From Pseudomonas kairouanensis (GTDB lineage Bacteria > Pseudomonadota > Gammaproteobacteria > Pseudomonadales > Pseudomonadaceae): a stretch of DNA of 64,000 nucleotides. Made by a program: the position numbers and the translations under genes. This document shows, piece after piece, positions 55,159 to 62,331 of the stretch (positions are counted from its first letter, which is position 1; each line of letters opens with the position of its first letter). Location: contig NZ_QUZU01000001.1 in assembly GCF_004682055.1 (NCBI RefSeq), positions 248,001-312,000 of the forward strand, written 5' to 3'. Under the pieces are notes generated by a model. That model was not told where the DNA came from, searched no databases, and was given only the letters and a program-made list of their open reading frames with translations.

Positions 55159-56442
55159 ATGGACCTCGAATACCTGTCGGGCTTCGGCAATGAATTCGCC
55201 AGCGAAGCCCTGCCCGGCGCACTGCCTGTCGGCCAGAACGCCCCGCAAAAAGCGCCCTATGGGCTGTACACCGAACTCTTTTCCGGCACGGCCTTCACCA
55301 TGGCGCGCAGCGAAGCCCGGCGCACCTGGCTGTATCGCATCCAGCCGTCGGCCAACCATCCGGCGTTCACCCAGCTGGAGCGCCAATTGGCCGGTGGGCC
55401 GCTGGGGCCGGTGACGCCGAACCGGCTGCGCTGGAACCCGCTGGATATTCCCAAAGAGCCAACGGATTTTATCGATGGCCTGGTGGGCATGGTGGCCAAC
55501 TCTGGGTCGGAAAAACCCTCAGGCATCAGCATCTACACCTACCGCGCCAACCGCTCGATGGAGCGCGTATTTTTCAACGCCGATGGCGAATTGTTGATCG
55601 TTCCCGAGCAGGGCCGTTTGCGCATTGCCACCGAGTTGGGCGTGCTGGAAGTAGAGCCGCTGGAAATCGTTGTGTTGCCACGGGGCCTGAAATTTCGCAT
55701 CGAACTGCTGGACGCCCAGGCGCGCGGCTACGTCGCCGAGAATCACGGCGCGCCACTGCGCCTGCCGGACCTCGGCCCCATCGGCAGCAACGGCCTGGCC
55801 AACCCCCGTGACTTTCTCACCCCGGTGGCCCACTACGAAGACCTGAAACAACCGACCACCCTGGTACAGAAATTCCTCGGTGAACTCTGGGCCTGCGAAC
55901 TCGACCATTCGCCGCTCAACGTGGTCGCCTGGCACGGCAACAACGTGCCGTACAAATACGACCTGCGCCGTTTCAACACCATCGGCACCGTGAGTTTCGA
56001 TCACCCGGACCCGTCGATCTTCACCGTGTTGACCTCGCCCACCAGCGTGCACGGCCTGGCCAACCTCGACTTCGTGATCTTCCCGCCGCGCTGGATGGTG
56101 GCCGAGAACACCTTCCGCCCGCCGTGGTTCCACCGCAACCTGATGAACGAATACATGGGCCTGATCCAGGGCGCCTACGATGCCAAGGCCGAAGGCTTCC
56201 TGCCCGGCGGCGCGTCGCTGCACAGTTGCATGAGCGCCCACGGCCCGGACGGCGAGACCTGCACCAAGGCGATCAACGCCGAACTGGCACCGCACAAGAT
56301 CGATAACACCATGGCCTTCATGTTCGAGACCAGCCAGGTGCTGCGTCCCACACAGTTCGCCCTGGACTGCCCGCAACTGCAACCTGCTTACGACGCGTGC
56401 TGGGCCTCGCTGCCCGTCACCTTCAACCCGAACCGGAGATAA
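55159..56442 (+). CDS. hmgA: Homogentisate 1,2-dioxygenase
   Basis: The 427-residue iron enzyme opens the homogentisate ring to maleylacetoacetate. Typical start [21 protein letters not shown] and conserved core motifs are present, including the metal-ligand region [57 protein letters not shown] with its His and Glu residues. AGAGG precedes ATG. First gene of hmgABC. Confidence 0.96.
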   Translation: MDLEYLSGFGNEFASEALPGALPVGQNAPQKAPYGLYTELFSGTAFTMARSEARRTWLYRIQPSANHPAFTQLERQLAGGPLGPVTPNRLRWNPLDIPKEPTDFIDGLVGMVANSGSEKPSGISIYTYRANRSMERVFFNADGELLIVPEQGRLRIATELGVLEVEPLEIVVLPRGLKFRIELLDAQARGYVAENHGAPLRLPDLGPIGSNGLANPRDFLTPVAHYEDLKQPTTLVQKFLGELWACELDHSPLNVVAWHGNNVPYKYDLRRFNTIGTVSFDHPDPSIFTVLTSPTSVHGLANLDFVIFPPRWMVAENTFRPPWFHRNLMNEYMGLIQGAYDAKAEGFLPGGASLHSCMSAHGPDGETCTKAINAELAPHKIDNTMAFMFETSQVLRPTQFALDCPQLQPAYDACWASLPVTFNPNRR

Positions 56443-56445
56443 CCC

Positions 56446-57732
56446 ATGACTCAGCCCACAACAACCCGCAGCTGGGTGACCTCCGCTAACGGTCACACTG
56501 ACTTTCCCCTGCAAAACCTGCCACTGGGGGTGTTCAGCATCAACGGTTCGGCGCCGCGCAGTGGCGTGGCGATTGGTGATTCGATCCTCGACCTGCACGC
56601 TGCAATCGATGAGTTCGAGGGTGAGGCCCGCCGCGCCGTCGAGGCCACTGCCGGTGGCCAACTGAACGCATTTTTTGAGCTTGGCCGTGGCCCGCGTGTG
56701 GCCCTGCGCGAACGTCTGTTGGTACTGCTGGCCGAAGGCAGCAAGCTGCAAACCCGCGAAGCCCAGGTGCTGCACCGCGCCGCCGATTGCCAGATGCACG
56801 TCCCGGCGCGCATCAACGACTACACCGACTTCTACGTCGGCATCGAACACGCGCAGAACGTCGGCAAACTGTTCCGCCCCGACAACCCGTTGCTGCCCAA
56901 CTACAAATACGTGCCCATCGGCTATCACGGCCGCGCCTCGACCATTCGTCCTTCGGGGGCCGATGTGCGCCGCCCCAAAGGCCAGACCTTGCCCGCTGGA
57001 GCCACCGAGCCGACTTTCGGCCCTTGCGCGCGGCTGGACTACGAACTGGAACTGGGCATCTGGATCGGCCAGGGCAATGCCATGGGCGACTCGATTGGCA
57101 TTGGCGACGCCGCCGACCACATCGCCGGTTTCTGCCTGCTCAACGACTGGTCGGCGCGGGATATCCAGGCCTGGGAATACCAACCGCTGGGGCCGTTCCT
57201 GTCGAAGAGCTTTATCACCACGATCTCGCCGTGGGTCGTCACTGCCGAAGCCCTGGAACCGTTCCGCAAAGCCCAACCGGCACGCCCCGAAGGCGATCCA
57301 CAACCGCTGCCGTACCTGCTGGATCAACGCGACCAGGCCGCCGGCGCCCTGGACATCGAACTGGAAGTGCTGCTGACCACCGCCGCCATGCGCGAGCAGA
57401 ACCTACCGGCTCATCGCCTGGCCCTGAGCAACAGCCTGCACATGTACTGGACCGTGGCGCAGTTGGTGGCGCACCACAGCGTCAACGGTTGCCAGTTGCA
57501 GGCCGGTGACCTGTTTGGCTCGGGCACCTTGTCCGGGCCCGAAGCGGGGCAGTTCGGCAGCCTGTTGGAAATGACCGAGGGTGGCAAGAAGGGGGTCGAG
57601 TTGCCGTCTGGTGAGGTGCGCAAGTTCCTTGAGGATGGTGATGAAGTCATCCTGCGCGCTCGCTGCAATCGCGAAGGCTATGCTTGCATCGGTTTCGGCG
57701 AGTGCCGTGGCACCGTGGTTGCGGCGCGTTAA
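56446..57732 (+). CDS. hmgB: Fumarylacetoacetase
   Basis: The 428-residue FAH enzyme hydrolyses fumarylacetoacetate to fumarate and acetoacetate. Visible are the N-terminal barrel (NLPLGVFSINGSAPRSGVAIGD), the catalytic His/metal region (INDYTDFYVGIEHAQNVG, YHGRASTI, DYELELGIWIG) and NDWSARDIQAWEYQPLGPFLSKSF. Three bases separate it from hmgA, with GGAGAT as ribosome site. Confidence 0.96.
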   Translation: MTQPTTTRSWVTSANGHTDFPLQNLPLGVFSINGSAPRSGVAIGDSILDLHAAIDEFEGEARRAVEATAGGQLNAFFELGRGPRVALRERLLVLLAEGSKLQTREAQVLHRAADCQMHVPARINDYTDFYVGIEHAQNVGKLFRPDNPLLPNYKYVPIGYHGRASTIRPSGADVRRPKGQTLPAGATEPTFGPCARLDYELELGIWIGQGNAMGDSIGIGDAADHIAGFCLLNDWSARDIQAWEYQPLGPFLSKSFITTISPWVVTAEALEPFRKAQPARPEGDPQPLPYLLDQRDQAAGALDIELEVLLTTAAMREQNLPAHRLALSNSLHMYWTVAQLVAHHSVNGCQLQAGDLFGSGTLSGPEAGQFGSLLEMTEGGKKGVELPSGEVRKFLEDGDEVILRARCNREGYACIGFGECRGTVVAAR

Positions 57733-57745
57733 GAGGACTTAGGCG

Positions 57746-58381
57746 ATGGAGCTCTATACCTACTACCGTTCCACTGCGTCCTACCGGGTGCGGATTGCCC
57801 TGGCGCTCAAGGGCTTGGATTTCAACGCGGTGCCGATCCACCTGCTGGTGCCGCCGGGCGGTGCCAATCGCCAACCCGAATACCTGGCGATCAACCCGCA
57901 AGGGCGGGTACCGGCCTTGAGGGTTGATGATGGCGAGGTGTTGATCCAATCGTCGGCGATCGTCGAATACCTGGAGGAACGTTATCCACAGGCGCCATTG
58001 CTCTCCAACGACCTGGCCACCCGCGCCCATGAGCGTGCGGTGGCGTCGATCATCGCTTGCGATATCCACCCGCTGCACAATTCCAGCACCCAGAACCTTT
58101 TGCGCCAGTGGGGGCACGATGAGGCGCAGGTGCTGGAGTGGATTGGCCATTGGATCAGCCTGGGACTGAACGCTGTAGAGCAGTTGATTGGCGATCAGGG
58201 GTTTTGCTTTGGCCAGCAGCCGGGCATGGCGGACGCGTTCCTAATCCCCCAGCTGTATGCAGCGCAGCGCTTCAAGGTGCCATTGGGGGCATACCCGCGC
58301 ATCGGACGGGTGGCGGCGTTGGCGGCGCAGCATCCGGCGTTTATCCAGGCTCACCCGGCTAATCAACCGGATACCCAGTAG
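57746..58381 (+). CDS. maiA: Maleylacetoacetate isomerase (zeta-class GST)
   Basis: The 211-residue enzyme has the zeta-GST signature with the active-site serines in YYRSTASYRVRIAL at residues 5-18, and continues ALKGLDFNAVPIHLLVPPGG. It isomerises maleylacetoacetate to fumarylacetoacetate with glutathione as cofactor. Also called hmgC. Third gene of the operon. Its TAG stop coincides with the first bases of a REPIN. Confidence 0.94.
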   Translation: MELYTYYRSTASYRVRIALALKGLDFNAVPIHLLVPPGGANRQPEYLAINPQGRVPALRVDDGEVLIQSSAIVEYLEERYPQAPLLSNDLATRAHERAVASIIACDIHPLHNSSTQNLLRQWGHDEAQVLEWIGHWISLGLNAVEQLIGDQGFCFGQQPGMADAFLIPQLYAAQRFKVPLGAYPRIGRVAALAAQHPAFIQAHPANQPDTQ

Positions 58382-58475
58382 GAGCGAGCGTGCTCGCGAA
58401 AAACGTTAACGATCACGCGGGCTGACTGAATGCACGCGGCGCTTTCGGGTTTTTCGCGAGCACGCTCGCTCCTAC
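58378..58475. repeat. REPIN, GTAGGAG type, overlapping the maiA stop
   Basis: GTAGGAGCGAGCGTGCTCGC and ...GCGAGCACGCTCGCTCCTAC. The TAG of the left arm end is the maiA stop codon. Confidence 0.88.
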
Positions 58476-58480
58476 AGGGT

Positions 58481-59284
58481 TCAGTGCACGACTGAGTTGG
58501 GGGGCAAGTGGCCTAATCGTTCGGTCAGGCGCAGGCGCTGGATCGGGTCTTCGCTGAGCAGCAAGGCGTGCTCCAGGTCGAAGCGTTCGGCATTGGGGCA
58601 ATCCAGGCGCTGGTACAAGCTGGCTCGCGCCAAGTAATCGGCGGCGTTGGCATTGCCCAGTTCCAGTACGCGTTCAGCGTCCACCAGGGCGTCGAGCGGC
58701 GCGTCGTTGGAGAGGTGCAGTTGGCGCAGGTTGCGCGACAGTCGCTGCAGCATCGAGCGGGGGTCGGCGGCGTGCAGGTGCTCGGCCTGCAACTTGAGGT
58801 TGGGGCCATATTGGCGGTGCAGCAGCTCGCGGCAATCGTTGGGGTACAGGCGCCGCCCACCGCAAGGGTCGAGCAGATGATCGGCGCCGGGTACCCGCAG
58901 CAGGAAGTGCCCCGGGAAATTCACGCCGACCATCGGAATATGCAGGCGCCGAGCCAGTTCCAGGGCGATCAGCCCCATGGCCAGGGGTTGCCCGCGCTTG
59001 CGTTGCAATACCTTGTCCAACAAGGCAGCGGCGGGGCGCAGGGGGGTGAAGTCATCCTGGGCAAATCCCAGGTCATTCAGGCAGCGCAGCAAGGGTTGGC
59101 CCAGCTCATCCGCCGGCAAGAGGGGCAGGCTACGTGCCACCTGTTGTTGCAATACGTTCAGCTCCTGCAGGATCACCAACGGTTGCACCGCCGCGTCATG
59201 CTCGGCGGCAATCCACAGCGCCGCTTCAAACAGCGCAGGGGGGGAACGTTCCAGGCAGGCGAAAAAGGCTTTGCGGGGATTCAT
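58481..59284 (-). CDS. SirB1/YchA family protein (transglutaminase-like fold plus TPR)
   Basis: The 267-residue protein matches the SirB1 family: a papain/transglutaminase-like N-terminal domain (LLDKVLQRKRGQPLAMGLIALELARRLHIPMVGVNFPGHFLLRV, DPCGGRRLYPNDC) and a C-terminal TPR-like part (ADPRSMLQRLSRNLRQLHLSNDAPLDALVDAERVLEL). The usual catalytic Cys of transglutaminases is not evident, so a structural or regulatory role is more likely. Its function is unproven. Confidence 0.8.
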   Translation of the reverse strand: MNPRKAFFACLERSPPALFEAALWIAAEHDAAVQPLVILQELNVLQQQVARSLPLLPADELGQPLLRCLNDLGFAQDDFTPLRPAAALLDKVLQRKRGQPLAMGLIALELARRLHIPMVGVNFPGHFLLRVPGADHLLDPCGGRRLYPNDCRELLHRQYGPNLKLQAEHLHAADPRSMLQRLSRNLRQLHLSNDAPLDALVDAERVLELGNANAADYLARASLYQRLDCPNAERFDLEHALLLSEDPIQRLRLTERLGHLPPNSVVH

Positions 59285-59472
59285 TGCATTCTCCGGCGGA
59301 TGCCCCCGTTTTAGCCTTGCTGGGAATTTTCGTCCAGTGGCTTGCGAAATATCCCATGCTCTTATGTCTTGGATCCTGCAAAACCACGCGCCTTATTCCA
59401 GCGTATTCCGGCAACTTTCTACCGCAAGCCTATACTTGGCCCACTAACCAGATGTGATTCGGGAGCTTGACG

Positions 59473-60492
59473 ATGTTTGCTCTCATGCACAGCACCCGCC
59501 TTGAATCGCTGCACCTGAGCGTCGACCCGGTCACCGGGCTGAAGGCGGTCATCGCCATCCATAACAGCCGCCTCGGGCCCGCCCTTGGTGGCTGCCGCTA
59601 TCTCTCTTACCCCGACGACGAAAGTGCCGTGGCCGATGCCGCGCGCCTGGCCCAAGGCATGAGCTACAAGGCCGCCCTGGCCGGTTTGCCGGTGGGCGGG
59701 GGCACGGCGGTGATTGTCCGCCCGGTGCATGTCGAGAGTCGTGCTGCGTTGTTTGAAGCCTTTGGTCGGTGCATCGAAAAGCTCGACGGCCGCTTCATTA
59801 TCGCCCTCGACAGCGGCACCTCGGTGGCCGACATGGACTGCATCGCCCAGCAAACCCGTTTCGTCACCAGCACCACGGTAACTGGCGATCCGTCGTCCCA
59901 TACCGCCATGGGCGTGTTCGCAGGCATACGCACCACCGCCATGGCCCGCTTGGGCAGCGATAACCTCGAAGGCTTGCGCGTGGCGGTGCAGGGCTTGGGT
60001 AACGTGGGTTACGCCTTGGCCGAACAGCTGCATGCGGCGGGGGCCGAATTGCTGGTGAGTGACATCGACCACGGCAAGGTACAACTGGCCATGGAGCAAC
60101 TGGGCGCACACCCCATCGCCAACGATGCCTTGCTCAGTACCCCTTGCGACATCCTCGCCCCGTGCGGCCTGGGCGCCGTGTTCAATCGCCAGAGCGTCGG
60201 CCAGTTGCGGTGCGCCGCTGTCGCCGGTTCCGCCAGTGCACAGCTGACCAACCTGGACGTCGCCGATCAACTGGAAGGCCGCGGAATCCTCTATGCCCCC
60301 GACTACGTGATCAACTCCGGGGGCCTGATCTACGTCGCCCTCAAGCACAACGGCGCAGAGCTGCCGGACATCACGGCCCATCTGTCGAATATCGGCACCC
60401 GCCTCACCGAAATCTTCGCCCATGCCCAGGCTGAAAAACGCAGCCCTGCACGGGTGGCGGACGAATTGGCCGAACGCCTGCTGTACCGCTGA
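59473..60492 (+). CDS. Glu/Leu/Phe/Val dehydrogenase family protein lacking the GGGK lysine
   Basis: ATG 59473 (MFALMHSTRLESLHLSVD) follows GGGAG; a TTG two codons upstream is unlikely. The 339-residue protein has the leucine/phenylalanine-dehydrogenase architecture: RLGPALGGCRYLSYPDDESAVADAARLAQGMSYKAALAGLPVGGG, a C-terminal Rossmann domain (VAVQGLGNVGYALAEQL) and YAPDYVINSGGLI. The carboxylate-binding lysine is present (MSYK), but the position after GGG is Thr (GGGTAVI) where catalysis normally needs Lys (GGGK). AAG to ACG is a one-base change. It may be inactive or repurposed. Confidence 0.85.
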   Translation: MFALMHSTRLESLHLSVDPVTGLKAVIAIHNSRLGPALGGCRYLSYPDDESAVADAARLAQGMSYKAALAGLPVGGGTAVIVRPVHVESRAALFEAFGRCIEKLDGRFIIALDSGTSVADMDCIAQQTRFVTSTTVTGDPSSHTAMGVFAGIRTTAMARLGSDNLEGLRVAVQGLGNVGYALAEQLHAAGAELLVSDIDHGKVQLAMEQLGAHPIANDALLSTPCDILAPCGLGAVFNRQSVGQLRCAAVAGSASAQLTNLDVADQLEGRGILYAPDYVINSGGLIYVALKHNGAELPDITAHLSNIGTRLTEIFAHAQAEKRSPARVADELAERLLYR

Positions 60493-60539
60493 GGGGTTTA
60501 CCCTACAATTGGCGCCGACTCCCCAAGGCCCTTGTTGTT

Positions 60540-61541
60540 ATGACCAAGCCGTTCACCACCCTTGATGACGTCGCGAAAGCGGCTGGCATGTCGCGCGCCC
60601 AGGTGTCGCGGGCGTTGCGCGGCGATCCTGGGGTACGGGAAGAAACCCGCGAGCGCATCCGTGGTATTGCCGCTCAATTGGAATACCGACCGAACCTGGC
60701 GGCACGCAGCCTGGTGTTCGCGCAGTCGTCCATCGTGGGGCTGGTGTTGGGCGACCCGAACAACTCCTTTCATATCCAACTCGCCCAGGCGGTGGACCGT
60801 GAGCTGATCAAGGCGGGGTTTGACCCGGTCACTTCGTTGCGTCCGGTGGAGCAGGGCTGCGAGTTGCAAGACATCGAGCGCTTGCTGCGCCTGCGCCCGG
60901 CTGGGGTGATCATGATCGGCACGCCGCATACCGCGCGCACTATCAGCGAAATCGCCGACAAGTTGCCTTGTGTGTATATCGGCAGCAAGCGCATCCCCCA
61001 TCCGCGTGTCACCACCGTCGCGGTGGATGACGAGTCGGGCATCCGCCAGGCCATGGCGCATCTGATTGGCCTGGGGCATCGCGCCATTGCGCACCTGGGC
61101 GGCGGCCGCGAAGCGTCGGCCCGTGAGCGGGCGAAAACCTACTTTACGGTGATGGAAGAGGCGCAATTGGAGCCGCTGTTCGTCGAAGGCTCCCACGATG
61201 CCACCTTTGGTCGTCGTGGCGTGGATGTGTTGTTTGAGGGGGCGCGCAAGCCGACAGCGATTCTGGCGTCCAACGACTTTATCGCGCTGGGGGTGCTGGA
61301 CCGGCTCAAGGGCATGGGTTTGTCGGTGCCGGGGGATGTGTCGGTGGTGGGGTTTGATGACATTCCCAGTGCGGCGAATGAGTTGTTTTCGTTATCTACC
61401 CTGAAACAGGACACCGTGGAGCAGGCGCGAGTGGCGGTCGGTGCACTCAAGGTGCTGCTCGCCGGGGTCAACAAGCCATCACGCCGGCTGTTGATGCCGG
61501 TGGAGTTGATTGTGCGGCGTTCTACGGCTGCGCCCGGCTAA
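60540..61541 (+). CDS. LacI-family transcriptional regulator
   Basis: The 333-residue regulator has an N-terminal helix-turn-helix and hinge (TLDDVAKAAGMSRAQVSRALRGDPGVREETRERIRGIAAQLEYRPNLAARSL) and a periplasmic-binding-like sensor domain (GLVLGDPNNSFHIQLAQAVDREL ... GDVSVVGFDDIPSAANELFSLSTL). The ligand is presumably a sugar or sugar acid. Its target is unknown, but LacI-type dyads occur 700 bases downstream ahead of gcd. The ribosome binding site is weak. Confidence 0.9.
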   Translation: MTKPFTTLDDVAKAAGMSRAQVSRALRGDPGVREETRERIRGIAAQLEYRPNLAARSLVFAQSSIVGLVLGDPNNSFHIQLAQAVDRELIKAGFDPVTSLRPVEQGCELQDIERLLRLRPAGVIMIGTPHTARTISEIADKLPCVYIGSKRIPHPRVTTVAVDDESGIRQAMAHLIGLGHRAIAHLGGGREASARERAKTYFTVMEEAQLEPLFVEGSHDATFGRRGVDVLFEGARKPTAILASNDFIALGVLDRLKGMGLSVPGDVSVVGFDDIPSAANELFSLSTLKQDTVEQARVAVGALKVLLAGVNKPSRRLLMPVELIVRRSTAAPG

Positions 61542-61558
61542 CGGCAATTCAAAATGTG

Positions 61559-61581
61559 GGAGCGGGCTTGCTCGCGAAGAC
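61559..61581. repeat. Single REP palindrome
   Basis: GTGGGAGCGGGCTTGCTCGC (a few bases after the LacI gene) has no inverted partner nearby: a solo REP or a decayed REPIN. Confidence 0.8.
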
Positions 61582-61740
61582 GGCCTATCCTGCGACTAGG
61601 TTTTCTTGGATGTACACCGGTTTTATTTGGGATCTGGCTTGCCTGCGAGAACTGTATGTTGGGCGCTGGAGCTTTTTGGTCGGAGTGCATATCCGTTATT
61701 TGAGTGATGGCTGATATGGGTTCCGCCCTTACGGCGGGTC

Positions 61741-61916
61741 ACTTTTGGAAAAGAGCCCCAAAAGTAACCAAAAGGGCTCTTGCCCCACCACTCGGCACCT
61801 CGCCTAGGCTCGGTGTGCCCTCACTCCGGCTTGAATCCGTGGGCCGCCGCAATGGGCCATCCATGGCCCAGTGCGGCTAACCCGGCGTCCTGCCGGGTTA
61901 CCCACGGATTCAAGCC
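61741..61916. repeat. Structured non-coding repeat with nested hairpins
   Basis: Hairpins in order: ACTTTTGG/CCAAAAGT (61741, 61758), overlapping alternative AAGAGCCC/GGGCTCTT (61751, 61774), then 16-base outer arms GGCTTGAATCCGTGGG (61828-61843) and CCCACGGATTCAAGCC (61901-61916). The outer arms enclose two perfect hairpins (TGGGCCAT/ATGGCCCA and AACCCGGC/GCCGGGTT), making a three-way junction. No coding frame explains it. I believe similar segments recur in fluorescens-group genomes. Confidence 0.65.
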
Positions 61917-61963
61917 TGCGTTCGGCCAGCGTGGTTAACGGGGCGCCTAAGATCAAGATCAAA

Positions 61964-61999
61964 AGCCAGAGCCAGAGCCAGAGCGAGAGCGAGAGCGAG
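61964..61999. repeat. Hexanucleotide tandem repeat
   Basis: Three AGCCAG units (61964-61981) followed by three AGCGAG units (61982-61999). Such tracts vary in copy number by slippage. Read on the minus strand it encodes a Ser-Leu/Trp-Leu run in a spurious ORF. Confidence 0.85.
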
Positions 62000-62133
62000 A
62001 GCTTCGGGTTGGTCAGGTCCAATCGTGGTGTAGATACCTAAGCCTATCGGGGGCAAGTCGAATCGTCGCACCGCTCCTCCCACATTGAAATCGACCCATG
62101 TCCTAAAGGTGTGGCCGATTGCCGCACTTTAAA

Positions 62134-62162
62134 TTGACGTGATTCTCATCCGTCCTTACCAT
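62134..62162 (+). promoter_or_regulatory. Sigma-70 promoter with Fur box in the spacer
   Basis: TTGACG (62134-62139), 17-base spacer, TACCAT (62157-62162). The spacer begins TGATTCTCAT, reverse complement ATGAGAATCA, the core common in Pseudomonas Fur boxes. Transcription would start near 62169. Confidence 0.6.
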
Positions 62163-62168
62163 TGCGCG

Positions 62169-62232
62169 CCCTCGTCAAATACGCACGCAAGCGTCTAGAT
62201 CAAGGCCCTAAGCGATGTAAGGGCTTTTTTTT
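62169..62232 (+). ncRNA. Candidate iron-regulated small RNA
   Basis: From the Fur-type promoter to the T-run there are about 65 bases with no ORF. The RNA would contain a single-stranded-looking CTCGTCAAATACGCACGC segment, a weak ACGC/GCGT hairpin, and a terminator hairpin. A promoter, repressor box and terminator in this order, with no gene between, is the hallmark of a small RNA. PrrF, the Fur-repressed Pseudomonas sRNA, is the obvious comparison, but it is longer (about 110 nt) and I cannot verify similarity from memory. Confidence 0.5.
62203..62232 (+). terminator. Rho-independent terminator of the small RNA
   Basis: AAGGCCCT and AGGGCTTT pair (one G-U) around a ten-base loop, followed by a run of T. 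Confidence 0.7.
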
Positions 62233-62234
62233 GG

Positions 62235-62285
62235 CTCAATAAGAGAGCGCTCTCTTTTGTTTTATGAGAGCGCTCTCTTATTGAG
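62235..62285 (+). promoter_or_regulatory. Perfect long inverted repeat with twin GAGAGCGCTCTC dyads upstream of gcd
   Basis: Twenty-base arms (62235-62254 and 62266-62285) flank an 11-base loop. Each arm contains the palindrome GAGAGCGCTCTC; the two centres are 23 bases apart. The AGCGCT core is typical of LacI-family operators. No T-run follows, so a terminator is unlikely. It ends 46 bases before the gcd ATG. Confidence 0.65.
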
Positions 62286-62331
62286 TCGGGAAAACCCGGC
62301 CGTTGCTTCACTTAACTCAACGGGATGAAAA

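Noticed and set aside
61804..62022. Small minus-strand ORF with Ser-Leu/Trp-Leu repeats
   Set aside because: Its repeats are just the hexanucleotide tract and the rest is the structured repeat; no ribosome site or homology.
62169..62232. Firm assignment of the small RNA as PrrF
   Set aside because: The predicted transcript is shorter than PrrF and I cannot confirm sequence identity without a search; only a candidate sRNA is claimed.
62235..62285. Long inverted repeat as a rho-independent terminator
   Set aside because: No T-run follows on either side and a proper terminator sits just upstream at 62203-62232.
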